A model generated the notes under the pieces. It had not been told where the DNA came from. It did no database searches and saw only the letters and a program-made list of their open reading frames with translations. The position numbers were made by a program, and so were the translations under genes. A stretch of 64,000 nucleotides of DNA, taken from contig CANLND010000003.1 of the NCBI GenBank assembly GCA_947492585.1, positions 144,881-208,880 on the forward strand, read 5' to 3'. This DNA comes from an uncultured Paracoccaceae bacterium. Lineage in GTDB: Bacteria; Pseudomonadota; Alphaproteobacteria; Rhodobacterales; Rhodobacteraceae. The first letter of the stretch is position 1, and each line of letters starts with the position of its first letter. Positions 1 to 8,377 of the stretch are shown here, in pieces.

Positions 1-1
1 T

Positions 2-901
2 CACCTGGACAACAATCAGGTTTACGTCGGCTTTGTGGTTCACCTGAACTACAAAAACCCCCACCTGTTCCCCTACATGGAATTCCAGCGTTTCAAGCAT
101 CACCCCATCGTTGCGAACCTGCTCGAAGGCGGCAAACGCGTGGCGTACGGTGCACGTGCGATCACCGAAGGTGGCTGGCAGTCGATGCCCAAATTGGTTG
201 CACCCGGTGTGGCGCTGCTGGGCTGTTCTGCGGGCATGGTCAACGTGCCGCGCATCAAGGGCAACCACAACGCGATGCTGTCCGGTAAGGCCGCTGCTGA
301 GGCCGCGTTTGACGCGATCAAAGCAGAGCGTTCCGGGGACGAGCTGTCCGCATACGAAGTTGATGTGCGTGAAGGCGCCATCGGGGACGATCTGAAAAAG
401 GTCCGCAACGTTAAGCCGATCTGGTCCAAGTGGGGCCTGACAGCCTCGCTGATGCTGGGTGGTCTGGACATGTGGACCAACACTCTTGGCTTCTCGCTGA
501 TTGGCACCGTGGGTCACGGTAAAAACGACGCGGACTCGACTGAGAGTGCCGCCAAGCACAAGCCGATCGATTATCCAAAGCCCGATGGCGTGTTGTCTTT
601 TGATCGTCTGACCAACGTGGCGTTCTCGTTCACCAACCACGAAGAAAGCCAGCCCGCGCACTTGCAACTGGCGGATCCTCTGGTTCCGATTTCGCAGAAC
701 TTGCCCGACTACGCCGAACCTGCGCAGCGCTATTGCCCTGCTGGCGTATATGAAGTCGTAGAAAACGATGGCGTGAAAGATTTTGTTGTGAACTTCCAGA
801 ACTGCGTTCACTGCAAAACCTGCGACATCAAAGATCCGGCACAAAACATCACCTGGACCACCCCCCAGGGCGGCGACGGCCCGAACTATCCCAACATGTA
901 A
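2..901 (+). CDS. Electron transfer flavoprotein-ubiquinone oxidoreductase, C-terminal part
   Basis: This is the last 299 residues of ETF-QO; the reading frame is already open at the window edge, so the N-terminal FAD domain lies outside. ETF-QO passes electrons from reduced ETF (fed by acyl-CoA dehydrogenases) to ubiquinone at the inner membrane. The visible part starts in the quinone-binding region (VVHLNYKNPHL, typical of the family) and ends with the 4Fe-4S ligands: YCPAG, then NCVHCKTCDIKDP, with a GGDGPNYPNM C-terminus usual for this protein. The GTG at 35 is an internal Val codon, not a start. A strong terminator follows directly. In this neighbourhood its likely clients include methylsuccinyl-CoA dehydrogenase of the ethylmalonyl-CoA pathway (inference). 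Confidence 0.95.
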   Translation, partial: HLDNNQVYVGFVVHLNYKNPHLFPYMEFQRFKHHPIVANLLEGGKRVAYGARAITEGGWQSMPKLVAPGVALLGCSAGMVNVPRIKGNHNAMLSGKAAAEAAFDAIKAERSGDELSAYEVDVREGAIGDDLKKVRNVKPIWSKWGLTASLMLGGLDMWTNTLGFSLIGTVGHGKNDADSTESAAKHKPIDYPKPDGVLSFDRLTNVAFSFTNHEESQPAHLQLADPLVPISQNLPDYAEPAQRYCPAGVYEVVENDGVKDFVVNFQNCVHCKTCDIKDPAQNITWTTPQGGDGPNYPNM

Positions 902-922
902 TTGCGTCATATGCGCAGTTTG

Positions 923-957
923 AAAGGCCGGGCAGTGCATTCTGCCCGGCCTTTTTT
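923..957 (+). terminator. Rho-independent terminator of the ETF-QO gene
   Basis: A 13-bp stem (923-935 with 942-954, GGCCGGGCAG core) with a six-base loop is followed by a T run at 952-957. It lies 22 bases after the ETF-QO stop codon. Confidence 0.9.
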
Positions 958-1104
958 GTTTATTTTATAAATTTCACACAGAGTTGCGCATAGTCTTGCT
1001 GGTATTGTTGTGGATGGCGCGGAGTTGATCAGGGTGCCATTGCCTCTTGTTAAACAAGCGCCTAGCTTGAGAAAAAGATATGATAAAACCCTTGGGAGAC
1101 CTGC

Positions 1105-2829
1105 GTGGCCTATAAATTCCTCCGTTCCATGACACGAGTTACAGCTGTGGCGGCCCTGATGGCGACCGCCGCGCCACCTGTATTGGCACAGGGGCTGGCA
1201 GGCTCGTATCTGGCGGGGCGGGCGGCCACCTATGATGGAGATTTTTCGGCCATCGCACGCTATTACACTCAGGCGTTGGCCCGAGATCCCGGCAATATGG
1301 TGTTGAAGGAAAATGTGGTCTTTGCGCAGCTTGTTCTGGGGGAGCTGGACCGTGCAAAGCCCCTTGCGCGCCAGATTTGGGAACAGGGTGCCATCAGCCA
1401 GATCGCCAATATTGCGATGGTCGGCGCACTGACCAAGGCGGGTGATTTTCAGTCTATTCTAGACCGCGACCCCGAAACGCAGATGATCGCCGACCTGACG
1501 GATGGCTTGATCACAGGCTGGGCGCATTTGGCGACGGGAGATGTGCGGCAGGCGATTGCAGTGTTTACTGAAATGGCCAAGGAAGACCGGCTTGCCTATT
1601 TTGCCAACTTCCACCACGCTCTCGCGCTGGCCTCTGTTGGGGATCATTCGGGAGCCGAGGCGCTGTTTGCCAAGGATAACAGGCGTTTGGCGCGGTCGTC
1701 GCGCCGTGCGGCTTTGGCGTATGTGCAGGTGTTGTCGCAGCTTGGCAAAAGTGAGGCCGCTCTGGCCTTTATGACCGAAGGGTTCGGGAACCGCTTTGAT
1801 CCGGGCCTGACGCATATTGCAGATCAGTTGAATGCGGGCGAAACATTGCGGTTTGACATTGCCGTCACCCCCACCGACGGCATGGCCGAGGTGTTCTTTT
1901 CCATTGGGATGGGGCTGAGCCGGGATGCAAATCCAGATTACGCCTTGATGTATACGCGTCTTGCGACCTCTTTGCGCCCGTCGCATGTGGATGCAACGCT
2001 GCTGAGCGCAGAGCTGCTGGATGAACTCGGGCGCTTTGATCTGGCGGTGGCCGCCTATCGCGCGGTGCCAAAGGACCACCCAGAATTTCACGCCGCTGAA
2101 CTGGGGCGGGCGGAGGCCATGCGCCGTGCGGACATGCCCGAAGCCGCGGTTGAGGTGTTGCGCAATCTGGCCAAATCTTATCCGCAGGATCCGGCGGTTT
2201 TTGCCGAGCTGGGTGATTTGTTGCACCAACGCGAAGACTATAAAGCCGCCGTTGAGGCCTATGATGCGGCGCTAGAATTTACCCCAGCCCAAGCGCGCGG
2301 GCGCTGGCGGTTGCTCTATGTGCGCGGCATTGGCCATGAGCGCCTGAAACAATGGGACAATGCTGAAGCCGACTTTCGGGCCGCGCTTGCGCTGAACCCA
2401 AATCAACCACAGGTTTTGAACTATCTTGGCTATTCCTTGGTTGAAAAACAGATCAAGCTGGACGAAGCGCTGTCTTTGATTGAGCGGGCTGTCGCGGCCG
2501 AGCCGGATTCTGGCTACATTGTCGATTCTCTGGGGTGGGTGCTCTATCGTCTGGGGCGCTACGCAGAGGCGGTTGAACATCTTGAGGTTGCGGCGCGGCT
2601 GATGCCTGTTGACCCTGTGGTGAATGATCACCTGGGGGATGTCTACTGGGCGGTGGGCCGTCTGCGCGAGGCTGAGTTCCAATGGCGCCGGGCCCTGTCG
2701 TTTGTGGATCCGGGTGACACCGAGGCCGAGGCGGACCCCGAGCGAATCCGTCGTAAGCTTGAGATTGGTCTGGATCTGGTTCTGGAACAAGAAGGCGCCG
2801 AGCCCCTGCAGGTCGCCCATGACGGTTGA
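1105..2829 (+). CDS. Exported tetratricopeptide-repeat protein
   Basis: 574 residues. The N-terminus (about 1-29) is a signal peptide with a basic start, an Ala-rich core and an ALAQG-type cleavage region, so the protein is periplasmic or outer-membrane associated. The rest is helical and contains TPR units; the clearest run is at about residues 370-540 (ALALNPNQPQVLNYLGYSLV followed by further 34-residue repeats). The start is GTG at 1105, with GGGAG 7 bases upstream; ATG 1129 would truncate the signal peptide. The stop overlaps the ispE start by 11 bases, so the two are co-transcribed and probably translationally coupled. Rhodobacterales often pair a TPR protein with ispE. The specific role is unknown; TPR domains usually assemble complexes. 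Confidence 0.85.
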   Translation: MAYKFLRSMTRVTAVAALMATAAPPVLAQGLAGSYLAGRAATYDGDFSAIARYYTQALARDPGNMVLKENVVFAQLVLGELDRAKPLARQIWEQGAISQIANIAMVGALTKAGDFQSILDRDPETQMIADLTDGLITGWAHLATGDVRQAIAVFTEMAKEDRLAYFANFHHALALASVGDHSGAEALFAKDNRRLARSSRRAALAYVQVLSQLGKSEAALAFMTEGFGNRFDPGLTHIADQLNAGETLRFDIAVTPTDGMAEVFFSIGMGLSRDANPDYALMYTRLATSLRPSHVDATLLSAELLDELGRFDLAVAAYRAVPKDHPEFHAAELGRAEAMRRADMPEAAVEVLRNLAKSYPQDPAVFAELGDLLHQREDYKAAVEAYDAALEFTPAQARGRWRLLYVRGIGHERLKQWDNAEADFRAALALNPNQPQVLNYLGYSLVEKQIKLDEALSLIERAVAAEPDSGYIVDSLGWVLYRLGRYAEAVEHLEVAARLMPVDPVVNDHLGDVYWAVGRLREAEFQWRRALSFVDPGDTEAEADPERIRRKLEIGLDLVLEQEGAEPLQVAHDG

Positions 2830-3646
2830 AGGGTTTGCGCCCGCCAAGGTCAACCTGACACTACATGTCACCGGTCAACGAGATGATGGCTACCATGTGT
2901 TGGATTCGCTGGTGGTGTTTGCAGATGTGGGGGATCGGCTTTGGGTGTCGCCCGATGACGGGCTGTCACTGACGGTCACCGGGCCGATGGCGGCGGGCGT
3001 GCCAACGGATGGGCGCAATCTGGTGCTGCAGGCGGCGGAACTGGCGGGCATTCGCGATGTGGCGATCCGGTTGGAAAAACACCTGCCAGCTGAGGCGGGG
3101 ATTGGCGGTGGCTCGTCTGATGCGGCGGCGACCTTGCGGGGGCTGTCGGCGTTGTTTGACATTCCACTACTTGCCCAAAGCGAACGGCTGGGGGCGGATG
3201 TACCGGTCTGTCTGGAGGCCACAGCGGCGCGGATGACGGGAACCGGTGAACAGGTTACATCAGTGTCTAATCTGCCGGACCTGCCCGCAGTCCTGATCAA
3301 TCCCGGTGTTCCAGTGGCGACACCGCCAGTGTTCAAGGCATTGACCCGGAAGGTAAATTCCCCGATGCCCAAGGCGCTTCCACGATTTCAGGCGGTCAAG
3401 GATGTGTTGGCGTGGCTGGCGACCCAACGCAATGATCTGCAGGCGCCTGCCATCGCGCTACATCCTGAGATCGGGCAGGCGTTGCAGCATTTACGACAGC
3501 TGCCCGAGGTGGGTTTGGCACGGATGTCGGGATCTGGTGCCAGCTGTTTTGCTTTGTTTGAACACCGCGATCAGGCGGATCAGGCGGCGGCGCAGTTGCG
3601 GCAAGAGCGACCTGAATGGTGGGTCCAAAGCTGCACCTTACGATAA
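2819..3646 (+). CDS. ispE: 4-(cytidine 5'-diphospho)-2-C-methyl-D-erythritol kinase
   Basis: 275 residues, normal for IspE, a cytosolic GHMP kinase that phosphorylates CDP-methylerythritol in the MEP isoprenoid pathway. PAKVNLTLHV at residues 8-17 is the family N-terminus. The glycine-rich ATP loop (P-AEAGIGGGSSDAAA) is at about 90-104, the GADVP segment follows, and the GHMP C-terminal motif MSGSGASCFALF lies near 235-246. I chose ATG 2819 because it gives the correct N-terminus; the frame is open further upstream, but only inside the TPR gene. It overlaps that gene by 11 bases. The next gene (minus strand) encodes a polyprenyl diphosphate synthase, a consumer of the MEP product. Confidence 0.95.
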   Translation: MTVEGFAPAKVNLTLHVTGQRDDGYHVLDSLVVFADVGDRLWVSPDDGLSLTVTGPMAAGVPTDGRNLVLQAAELAGIRDVAIRLEKHLPAEAGIGGGSSDAAATLRGLSALFDIPLLAQSERLGADVPVCLEATAARMTGTGEQVTSVSNLPDLPAVLINPGVPVATPPVFKALTRKVNSPMPKALPRFQAVKDVLAWLATQRNDLQAPAIALHPEIGQALQHLRQLPEVGLARMSGSGASCFALFEHRDQADQAAAQLRQERPEWWVQSCTLR

Positions 3647-3670
3647 AATCCGGCAGGGTCTGGCAGGGCG

Positions 3671-3752
3671 ATCTCCCGCCCGTCGGAGGGGCTCTGAGGC
3701 AGAGCCCACCTCCCGTTGGGCCACGCGCCGTGCAGGGCACGGCGCGGTTGCG
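3671..3752 (+). repeat. Double-hairpin intergenic repeat, copy A
   Basis: CTCCCGCCCG box (3673-3682), hairpin 1 (GGAGG/CCTCC outer and GGGCTCTG/CAGAGCCC inner arms, 3685-3713), CGTTGGGC box (3714-3721), hairpin 2 (CGCGCCGTGC/GCACGGCGCG, 3724-3746) and a GTTGCG tail. The same order of parts recurs at about 13958, 14088 (inverted), 52959, 63521 and 63676 (inverted). It sits between the convergent ispE and polyprenyl synthase genes and may also act as their terminator. Confidence 0.75.
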
Positions 3753-3754
3753 TA

Positions 3755-4753
3755 TTATGCCAAGCGCGACACCACGTAATCTGTAAGATCGTTTAACATG
3801 GTGCGAATAGGCGCATCCGGCAGCGCGTCCAGCGCGGCTTTGGCTTTGGCGGCCCAGGCCATGGCATCAGCGCGGGTGGCTTCCAGCGTCTGGTATTTCG
3901 CCATCAGGGCCATCGCGTGCTCCAGGTCGCCGTCTTCTTGGCGACCTTTTTCGATGGTACGGGTCCAAAAGGCGCGCTCGTCGTCGCTGGCCTGCGCCAC
4001 GGCTTTGATCACGGGCAGGGTCAGTTTGCGTTCCCGGAAATCATCCCCGACGTTTTTGCCGGTGGTTTTGGCATCGCCTTGATAATCCAGCAGATCATCG
4101 GCAATCTGGAAGGCAATGCCCAAGGCGTCGCCATAATCCCACAGGGCCTGAACCTGCGCTTCGTCGGCATTGGCAATCACGCCGCCCACTTGGGTTGCGG
4201 CGGAGAACAGCGCCGCCGTTTTGCCGCGCACAACCTGCAGATAGATCGATTCGTCGGTGTTCAGATCGCTGGCCGCCGTCATCTGCAATACTTCGCCTTC
4301 GGCAATCGTGGCAGAGGCATTGGCCAGAATGTCCAGCACCCGCAAAGAACCCGTTTCAACCATCAGCTGGAAGCTGCGGGAAAACAGGTAATCGCCGACC
4401 AGAACCGAGCTTTTGTTGTCCCACAGCAGATTGGCGGTGGGGCGGCCACGGCGCTGGCCGCTTTCGTCGACCACATCATCGTGCAGCAGCGTGGCGGTGT
4501 GAATGAATTCGACCGTTGCGGCCAGTTTGACGTCGTCCTCGCCCTGATAGCCACAGAGTTTGGCTGCTGCGAGCGTCAGCATTGGCCGCAGACGCTTGCC
4601 GCCGGCGTTGACCAGATGCGCTGTCACTTCGGGGATGCGGGGTGCGTGTTTGGAGGCCATCCGGGTCTGAATCAGCGTGTTGACCGCCGCCATTTCTGCG
4701 CTGAGGGTCTCGGCCAGCATTTCATGTGGTTTTTGCATCACGACTTGATCCAT
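3755..4753 (-). CDS. Polyprenyl diphosphate synthase (ubiquinone side chain)
   Basis: 332 residues. A trans-prenyltransferase of the octa/deca-prenyl class that builds the long isoprenoid tail of ubiquinone from IPP. Visible motifs are GGKRLRP (51-57, IPP binding), the first Asp-rich motif HDDVVDE (DDxxD at 92-96), GDYLFSR, RGKTA near 178, and the second Asp-rich motif QIADDLLDYQGD (219-223). The start is ATG 4753, preceded by AGGA at good spacing; an upstream in-frame ATG at 4780 lacks this. The chain length is not readable from the sequence; decaprenyl (UQ-10) is expected for Rhodobacterales, and the gene would then be called ddsA or ispB. Divergent from DUF2007. Confidence 0.9.
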   Translation of the reverse strand: MDQVVMQKPHEMLAETLSAEMAAVNTLIQTRMASKHAPRIPEVTAHLVNAGGKRLRPMLTLAAAKLCGYQGEDDVKLAATVEFIHTATLLHDDVVDESGQRRGRPTANLLWDNKSSVLVGDYLFSRSFQLMVETGSLRVLDILANASATIAEGEVLQMTAASDLNTDESIYLQVVRGKTAALFSAATQVGGVIANADEAQVQALWDYGDALGIAFQIADDLLDYQGDAKTTGKNVGDDFRERKLTLPVIKAVAQASDDERAFWTRTIEKGRQEDGDLEHAMALMAKYQTLEATRADAMAWAAKAKAALDALPDAPIRTMLNDLTDYVVSRLA

Positions 4754-4810
4754 TATTTTCCTGCCTGCAAGGCTCGACATTCTACCAAGCTTGCCCTTAG
4801 ATCCATCCCT

Positions 4811-5026
4811 ATGAAGGAACTTTTGCGCAGCACAGACCCAACGATATTAGCCTATGCCTCTGCACTCCTTGAGGGAGAGGATATAGACTGCTTTGTGATG
4901 GACGTAAATATGAGCGTACTGGAAGGAGGCATCGGAATTTTCCCACGCCGACTGATGGTGCGTGTCGACGATTATGACGCGGCCGCGCGCGCCATGCGCG
5001 ACAATGAAATTCCGTTGGGGCAGTAG
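4811..5026 (+). CDS. DUF2007 small protein
   Basis: 71 residues beginning MKELLRSTDP. It matches the DUF2007 (putative signal-transducing protein) pattern: an N-terminal LLRS-TDP strand, a LL-x-EGEDID segment, and a C-terminal VRVDDYDAAARAM helix. The frame is open far upstream only as an antisense shadow of the polyprenyl synthase gene; ATG 4811 is the sensible start, although no strong Shine-Dalgarno is seen. It is followed after two bases by the methyltransferase gene, so the two form an operon. Function unknown; the family is small, soluble and widespread in proteobacteria. Confidence 0.75.
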   Translation: MKELLRSTDPTILAYASALLEGEDIDCFVMDVNMSVLEGGIGIFPRRLMVRVDDYDAAARAMRDNEIPLGQ

Positions 5027-5028
5027 TT

Positions 5029-5805
5029 TTGTTTGCCGATCCTGACCTAAGCCAAAACGCCTTTTTGGGCGGTAAGGTAACTATTTTACAGCCAAAATCT
5101 GGATATCGGGCCGGTGTTGATCCGGTCCTGTTGGCTGCCAGTGTGCCTGCGATGGCGGGGCAGCGGGTTTTGGAACTGGGCTGTGGCGCAGGGCAAGCGT
5201 TGATCTGTCTGGGCCAGCGCGTGGGGGGGCTGAGGCTTGACGGGGTTGAGCTGCAACCAAACTATGCGGATCTGGCCCGGCGTAACGGTGATTTGAACGG
5301 GCTTGAGCTGCAGATTTCCACCGCGGATCTATCGGCGCTGCCCGAGAGCGTGAAGCAGGGCCAGTATGACCATGTCATCGCCAACCCACCCTATTATTGC
5401 AAAGGGGCACACAGTCCGGCGCAGGACGATGGCCGCCGGGTTGCACTGGGTGAGGATACGCCGCTTGAACTTTGGTTGGATGCGGCGGCCCGTCGATTGG
5501 CGCCAAAAGGCTATCTGCATTTGATCCAGCGGGCCGATCGATTGCCGGATGTACTGGCGGCCTGTGCGGGGCGGCTGGGCAGTCTTGAAGTGCTGCCGCT
5601 GGTTCCACGGGCGGGGCGTCGGGCGGAATTGATCATCTTGCGGGCGCGCAAAGGGGGGCGGGCGGCGTTTCAGCTGCACGCGCCTTTGGTTTTGCATTCG
5701 GGTGCGCGTCATGAAACCGACGGAAAGGACTACACGCCAGTGGTCGAAGGCATCCTGCGCCAAGGCGCGGCATTGCCGTGGCCGACGCCACCAAAAGCAC
5801 GATAA
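5029..5805 (+). CDS. TrmN6-like SAM-dependent methyltransferase
   Basis: 258 residues. Class I methyltransferase fold: LELGCGAG SAM-binding loop at 48-55, acidic GVELQ at about 72-76, and NPPYY at 119-123, the hallmark of N6-adenine (or amide N) methyltransferases. The N-terminal DAFLGG-like and QPKSGYRAGVDPVLLAA segments match the tRNA1(Val) adenine-37 N6-methyltransferase (TrmN6/YfiC) family, so tRNA is the probable substrate. The start codon is TTG at 5029, two bases after the DUF2007 stop; no better start is present and the N-terminus fits relatives. Substrate identity is inferred from the family only. Confidence 0.8.
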   Translation: MFADPDLSQNAFLGGKVTILQPKSGYRAGVDPVLLAASVPAMAGQRVLELGCGAGQALICLGQRVGGLRLDGVELQPNYADLARRNGDLNGLELQISTADLSALPESVKQGQYDHVIANPPYYCKGAHSPAQDDGRRVALGEDTPLELWLDAAARRLAPKGYLHLIQRADRLPDVLAACAGRLGSLEVLPLVPRAGRRAELIILRARKGGRAAFQLHAPLVLHSGARHETDGKDYTPVVEGILRQGAALPWPTPPKAR

Positions 5806-5988
5806 GTCGCGTTTGAGATGCACCCTCTGGATGCAATGTTCGATAGATTGAGCAGCAAACAGCCGATAATTCACATTCAAAACAGTTTTTTCGCAGGTGC
5901 AGCGTGACACAGGTGGCCTCGGTGTGATCCACTCTTGGCATCCCAACTGACCTTGGGGCACCTGACACTGCTCAATAGGAGGATACAC

Positions 5989-6156
5989 ATGAGCCTCAGC
6001 TCGCATCTGACCGAACTGAAAAAGAAGCACGAGCATCTGAGCACGGAAGTGGAAACGGCGCAGCGCTCCCCGGCAACGGACGGGTTGCAAATCGCGGCGC
6101 TGAAAAAACAAAAGTTGAAACTGAAAGAAGAGATTGCGCGCCTGTCTGACAGTTGA
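5989..6156 (+). CDS. DUF465 (YdcH-like) small coiled-coil protein
   Basis: 55 residues, highly charged and helical: HLTELKKKHEHL followed by IAALKKQKLKLKEEI, which is the DUF465/YdcH pattern. A perfect AGGAGG at 5977-5982 precedes ATG 5989, so this start is preferred over an earlier in-frame codon at 5935. A terminator follows at 6196. The 183 bases upstream hold no gene and presumably carry its promoter. The function of the family is unknown. Confidence 0.8.
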   Translation: MSLSSHLTELKKKHEHLSTEVETAQRSPATDGLQIAALKKQKLKLKEEIARLSDS

Positions 6157-6195
6157 TCAACGACGCAATCGATGCGGTGTAAACATCGCATGAGC

Positions 6196-6226
6196 AAGGG
6201 TCATCACCGGGTGACCCTTTTCTTTG
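6196..6226 (+). terminator. Rho-independent terminator after the DUF465 gene
   Basis: AAGGGTCATC (6196-6205) pairs with GGTGACCCTT (6210-6219), followed by TTTCTTT. It also separates this transcript from the convergent EamA gene. Confidence 0.75.
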
Positions 6227-6231
6227 AGGGT

Positions 6232-7092
6232 TTAATGCCGTCCGGCCCGCGCGGCGCAAATCGCAGCCAAGGTAATCAGCATGGCCGCCAGCGCCAGATT
6301 AAGGCTGAAAGGCGCGATTCCGACTGCCACCAGTACACAGGTCGACAACAGCGGGGTTGCATAAGACAGCGTGCCCAGCAGTTGGATATTGCCGCGTTTG
6401 ACGCCAATGTCCCATACAAAGAATGCAATCCCAACGGGCCCCAGGCCAAGGCCCAGAACCGCGGCCCAGCCGATTGGACGGGTGGGCAACAACGTCTCTT
6501 CGACGGTGAAATGTAGCCCCCAGGACGCAACCGCGCTGATCAGGCAAAAGACGGCGACCGAACTGGTGGGAACCGCGCTGAACCGGCGCGACACCACAGA
6601 ATAACCAGACCAGGTCAACGCGCACAGCAGCGCCAGCCCATACCCCGGCAGATACTGCACCTGAAACCCCTCTCCGCCGCCACTGACAATGAGCGCGGCG
6701 CCAATAAATCCCAGAACAGCCCCCAAATAATGCCCGGCGCGCAGGGTTTCGCCGGGCAACAAACCCGAGAACAGCACGATCAGCAGCGGCCATAGATAGG
6801 CGATCAGCCCCGCCTCGGCAGCGGGGGCCAATCGGAGGGCGGAAAAGTACAAAATGTGATAGCCAAATAGTGCAAGGCCGCCAAAGGCATAAACCCCAAG
6901 TGGCACAGTGCGCAGTTCTCGCAGACGGCCGGTGGCCGCAGCCCACAGCACTCCCAAAGTGCCGCCAATGCTAAAACACAGGGCGTTCAACAACAGCGGT
7001 GGCGTCGGAGTTGAGCCAACCGTGAACAGGGCCAAGAGCGCCCACAGCAGAATCGCCACACCACCAATTGCAGTGGCTTTAGGTTGTGTCAC
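6232..7092 (-). CDS. EamA/DMT-family inner-membrane exporter, YddG-like
   Basis: 286 residues with about ten hydrophobic segments, normal for the drug/metabolite transporter superfamily. Segments such as AEAGLIAYLWPLLIVLFSG and RGNIQLLGTLSYATPLLS align by eye with E. coli YddG, an exporter of aromatic amino acids, but the substrate here is unproven. I chose GTG 7092 (VTQPKATAIGG), which overlaps the LysR stop by 14 bases; the longer frame back to 7284 lies inside LysR and adds a non-membrane extension. Overlap and order show that LysR and this gene form one transcript, so the regulator probably controls this exporter. Confidence 0.85.
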   Translation of the reverse strand: MTQPKATAIGGVAILLWALLALFTVGSTPTPPLLLNALCFSIGGTLGVLWAAATGRLRELRTVPLGVYAFGGLALFGYHILYFSALRLAPAAEAGLIAYLWPLLIVLFSGLLPGETLRAGHYLGAVLGFIGAALIVSGGGEGFQVQYLPGYGLALLCALTWSGYSVVSRRFSAVPTSSVAVFCLISAVASWGLHFTVEETLLPTRPIGWAAVLGLGLGPVGIAFFVWDIGVKRGNIQLLGTLSYATPLLSTCVLVAVGIAPFSLNLALAAMLITLAAICAARAGRH

Positions 7093-8035
7093 GCGAACGA
7101 TCCTTTGGGTTGGGAACCACATCAAAGTGGTCCGAAAAATGTTTGGTGCGATCAATTTCCGCAAAAAACCAATCATGAAAGGCCGAGACCTGTGGTCGTT
7201 CGATCGCATTGGGCAGGCACACAAAGCGGAACTGAGCGTCAGATTCGATGGCCGTGCGAAACGGTGCCACCAGCCGCCCTTCATCGAGATCCTTGATGAT
7301 CATTGACCGTCGTCCCAACGCGACGCCCACCCCAGCCAATGCCGCATCTACAGTATGGTCCGCTTGTGAGAACCGGGTGCCGTGGTCCGGCGCGAAATCA
7401 ATGCCGACCGCTTTGAACCACTGGCGCCAGTCAGGAGGTGTCTCCAAAAACGAGAGCGAATCACAAAAAATCAACGGCGCTTTGGTCAGGCTTTCGGGGG
7501 TGGTGTAGCGTTTCGCCAGTTCGGGAGACATCACAGGCGTCGACCATTCCTTGCGCACAGAACGAGAATACAGCCCTTTGTCAGACTGCGTACCAAACCG
7601 TAACGCCACATCTACGTCATCGCGATGCAGGTCTAGCAGGCGTAGCGTGGCGGAAAAGCGTAAATCGATCTCGGGGTGACTGCGCGCAAAGTCATATAAT
7701 CGAGGTGCCAGCCATTTGGCGGTTAGGGCCGGGCCAGCCGTGACCGTGAGGGTAGAGTTGTTGTGCAGCCGCCGTGTGGCTCGCCAACCCTCAAGCAGCG
7801 TTTGAAACCCTTCGGCAGCACGCGGGGCCAGCGTTTTACCGGCCTCCGTCAGGGCAACCGCCCGATTCAGGCGGTGAAACAGCGGTTGTCCTAAATGCTC
7901 TTCGAGGGATTTTATTTGAAACGACAGCGCCGCCGGCGTGACGCTTAATTCAGCCGCCGCCTTGGCAAAGGACATATGCCGTGCCGCCGCATCAAAGGCC
8001 CGCAGGGCGGTCAAAGGTGGGAGAGTATCGCTCAT
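7079..8035 (-). CDS. LysR-family transcriptional regulator (GcvA-like)
   Basis: 318 residues. N-terminal winged helix-turn-helix (LPPLTALRAFDAAARH then SFAKAAAELSVTPAALSFQI, about 5-45) with the GcvA-type start, then a periplasmic-binding-protein-like effector domain (about 92-300). The effector is not readable. The stop overlaps the start of the EamA gene, so the pair is likely an operon encoding an exporter and its regulator. The promoter should lie in 8036-8148. Confidence 0.9.
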   Translation of the reverse strand: MSDTLPPLTALRAFDAAARHMSFAKAAAELSVTPAALSFQIKSLEEHLGQPLFHRLNRAVALTEAGKTLAPRAAEGFQTLLEGWRATRRLHNNSTLTVTAGPALTAKWLAPRLYDFARSHPEIDLRFSATLRLLDLHRDDVDVALRFGTQSDKGLYSRSVRKEWSTPVMSPELAKRYTTPESLTKAPLIFCDSLSFLETPPDWRQWFKAVGIDFAPDHGTRFSQADHTVDAALAGVGVALGRRSMIIKDLDEGRLVAPFRTAIESDAQFRFVCLPNAIERPQVSAFHDWFFAEIDRTKHFSDHFDVVPNPKDRSRDTT

Positions 8036-8148
8036 AATTCAGATAAGTATTACTTAACTGAAACGTTGAAAAGTCTCGTTTGTCAGTTTTGTTTCAGACT
8101 GACATGTTGGTGTCAGGTTAATTCAGTTGATTTGAAAGTGGGTCGAAT

Positions 8149-8301
8149 ATGTTGGAAATGACGACACAGGAGCCCGTTATACGGGCCTTTAGGTCAGCTC
8201 ACATAGCCCGCAGCGCGGTGTTCTTTGATCTGTGCTCTGCCCTGTTTGGGGGGCTGCTGTCGCGACGGTCACATACATCCAAGGTTTCCCGCTGGGCCTA
8301 A
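8149..8301 (+). CDS. Possible small ORF, unrecognised (50 residues)
   Basis: ATG 8149 opens a 50-codon frame (MLEMTTQEPVIRAFRSAHIA...) ending at TAA 8301, in the 342-base gap between LysR (divergent) and the phaB terminator. No strong Shine-Dalgarno precedes it; a second ATG is three codons in. The middle is basic and hydrophobic (RSAVFFDLCSALFGGLL). An internal GCCCGTTATACGGGC palindrome (8172-8186) could instead be a regulatory site. No family is recognised. The rest of the gap shows only the LysR promoter region and the phaB terminator. Confidence 0.25.
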   Translation: MLEMTTQEPVIRAFRSAHIARSAVFFDLCSALFGGLLSRRSHTSKVSRWA

Positions 8302-8325
8302 GCGCGCAAGGCACTTACGGGATTG

Positions 8326-8354
8326 AAAAAGGGCCGCCCATTTGGGGCGGCCCT
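8326..8354 (-). terminator. Rho-independent terminator of phaB
   Basis: On the minus strand AAGGGCCGCCC pairs with GGGCGGCCCTT around a four-base loop, followed by TTT (plus-strand A run at 8326-8330). It lies 24 bases past the phaB stop. Confidence 0.85.
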
Positions 8355-8377
8355 TGTCTATTGGTCTGTGGTCTAAT

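Noticed and set aside
3917..4810. Long plus-strand extension ahead of the DUF2007 start
   Set aside because: It is antisense to the polyprenyl synthase gene; only the last 71 codons match a family.
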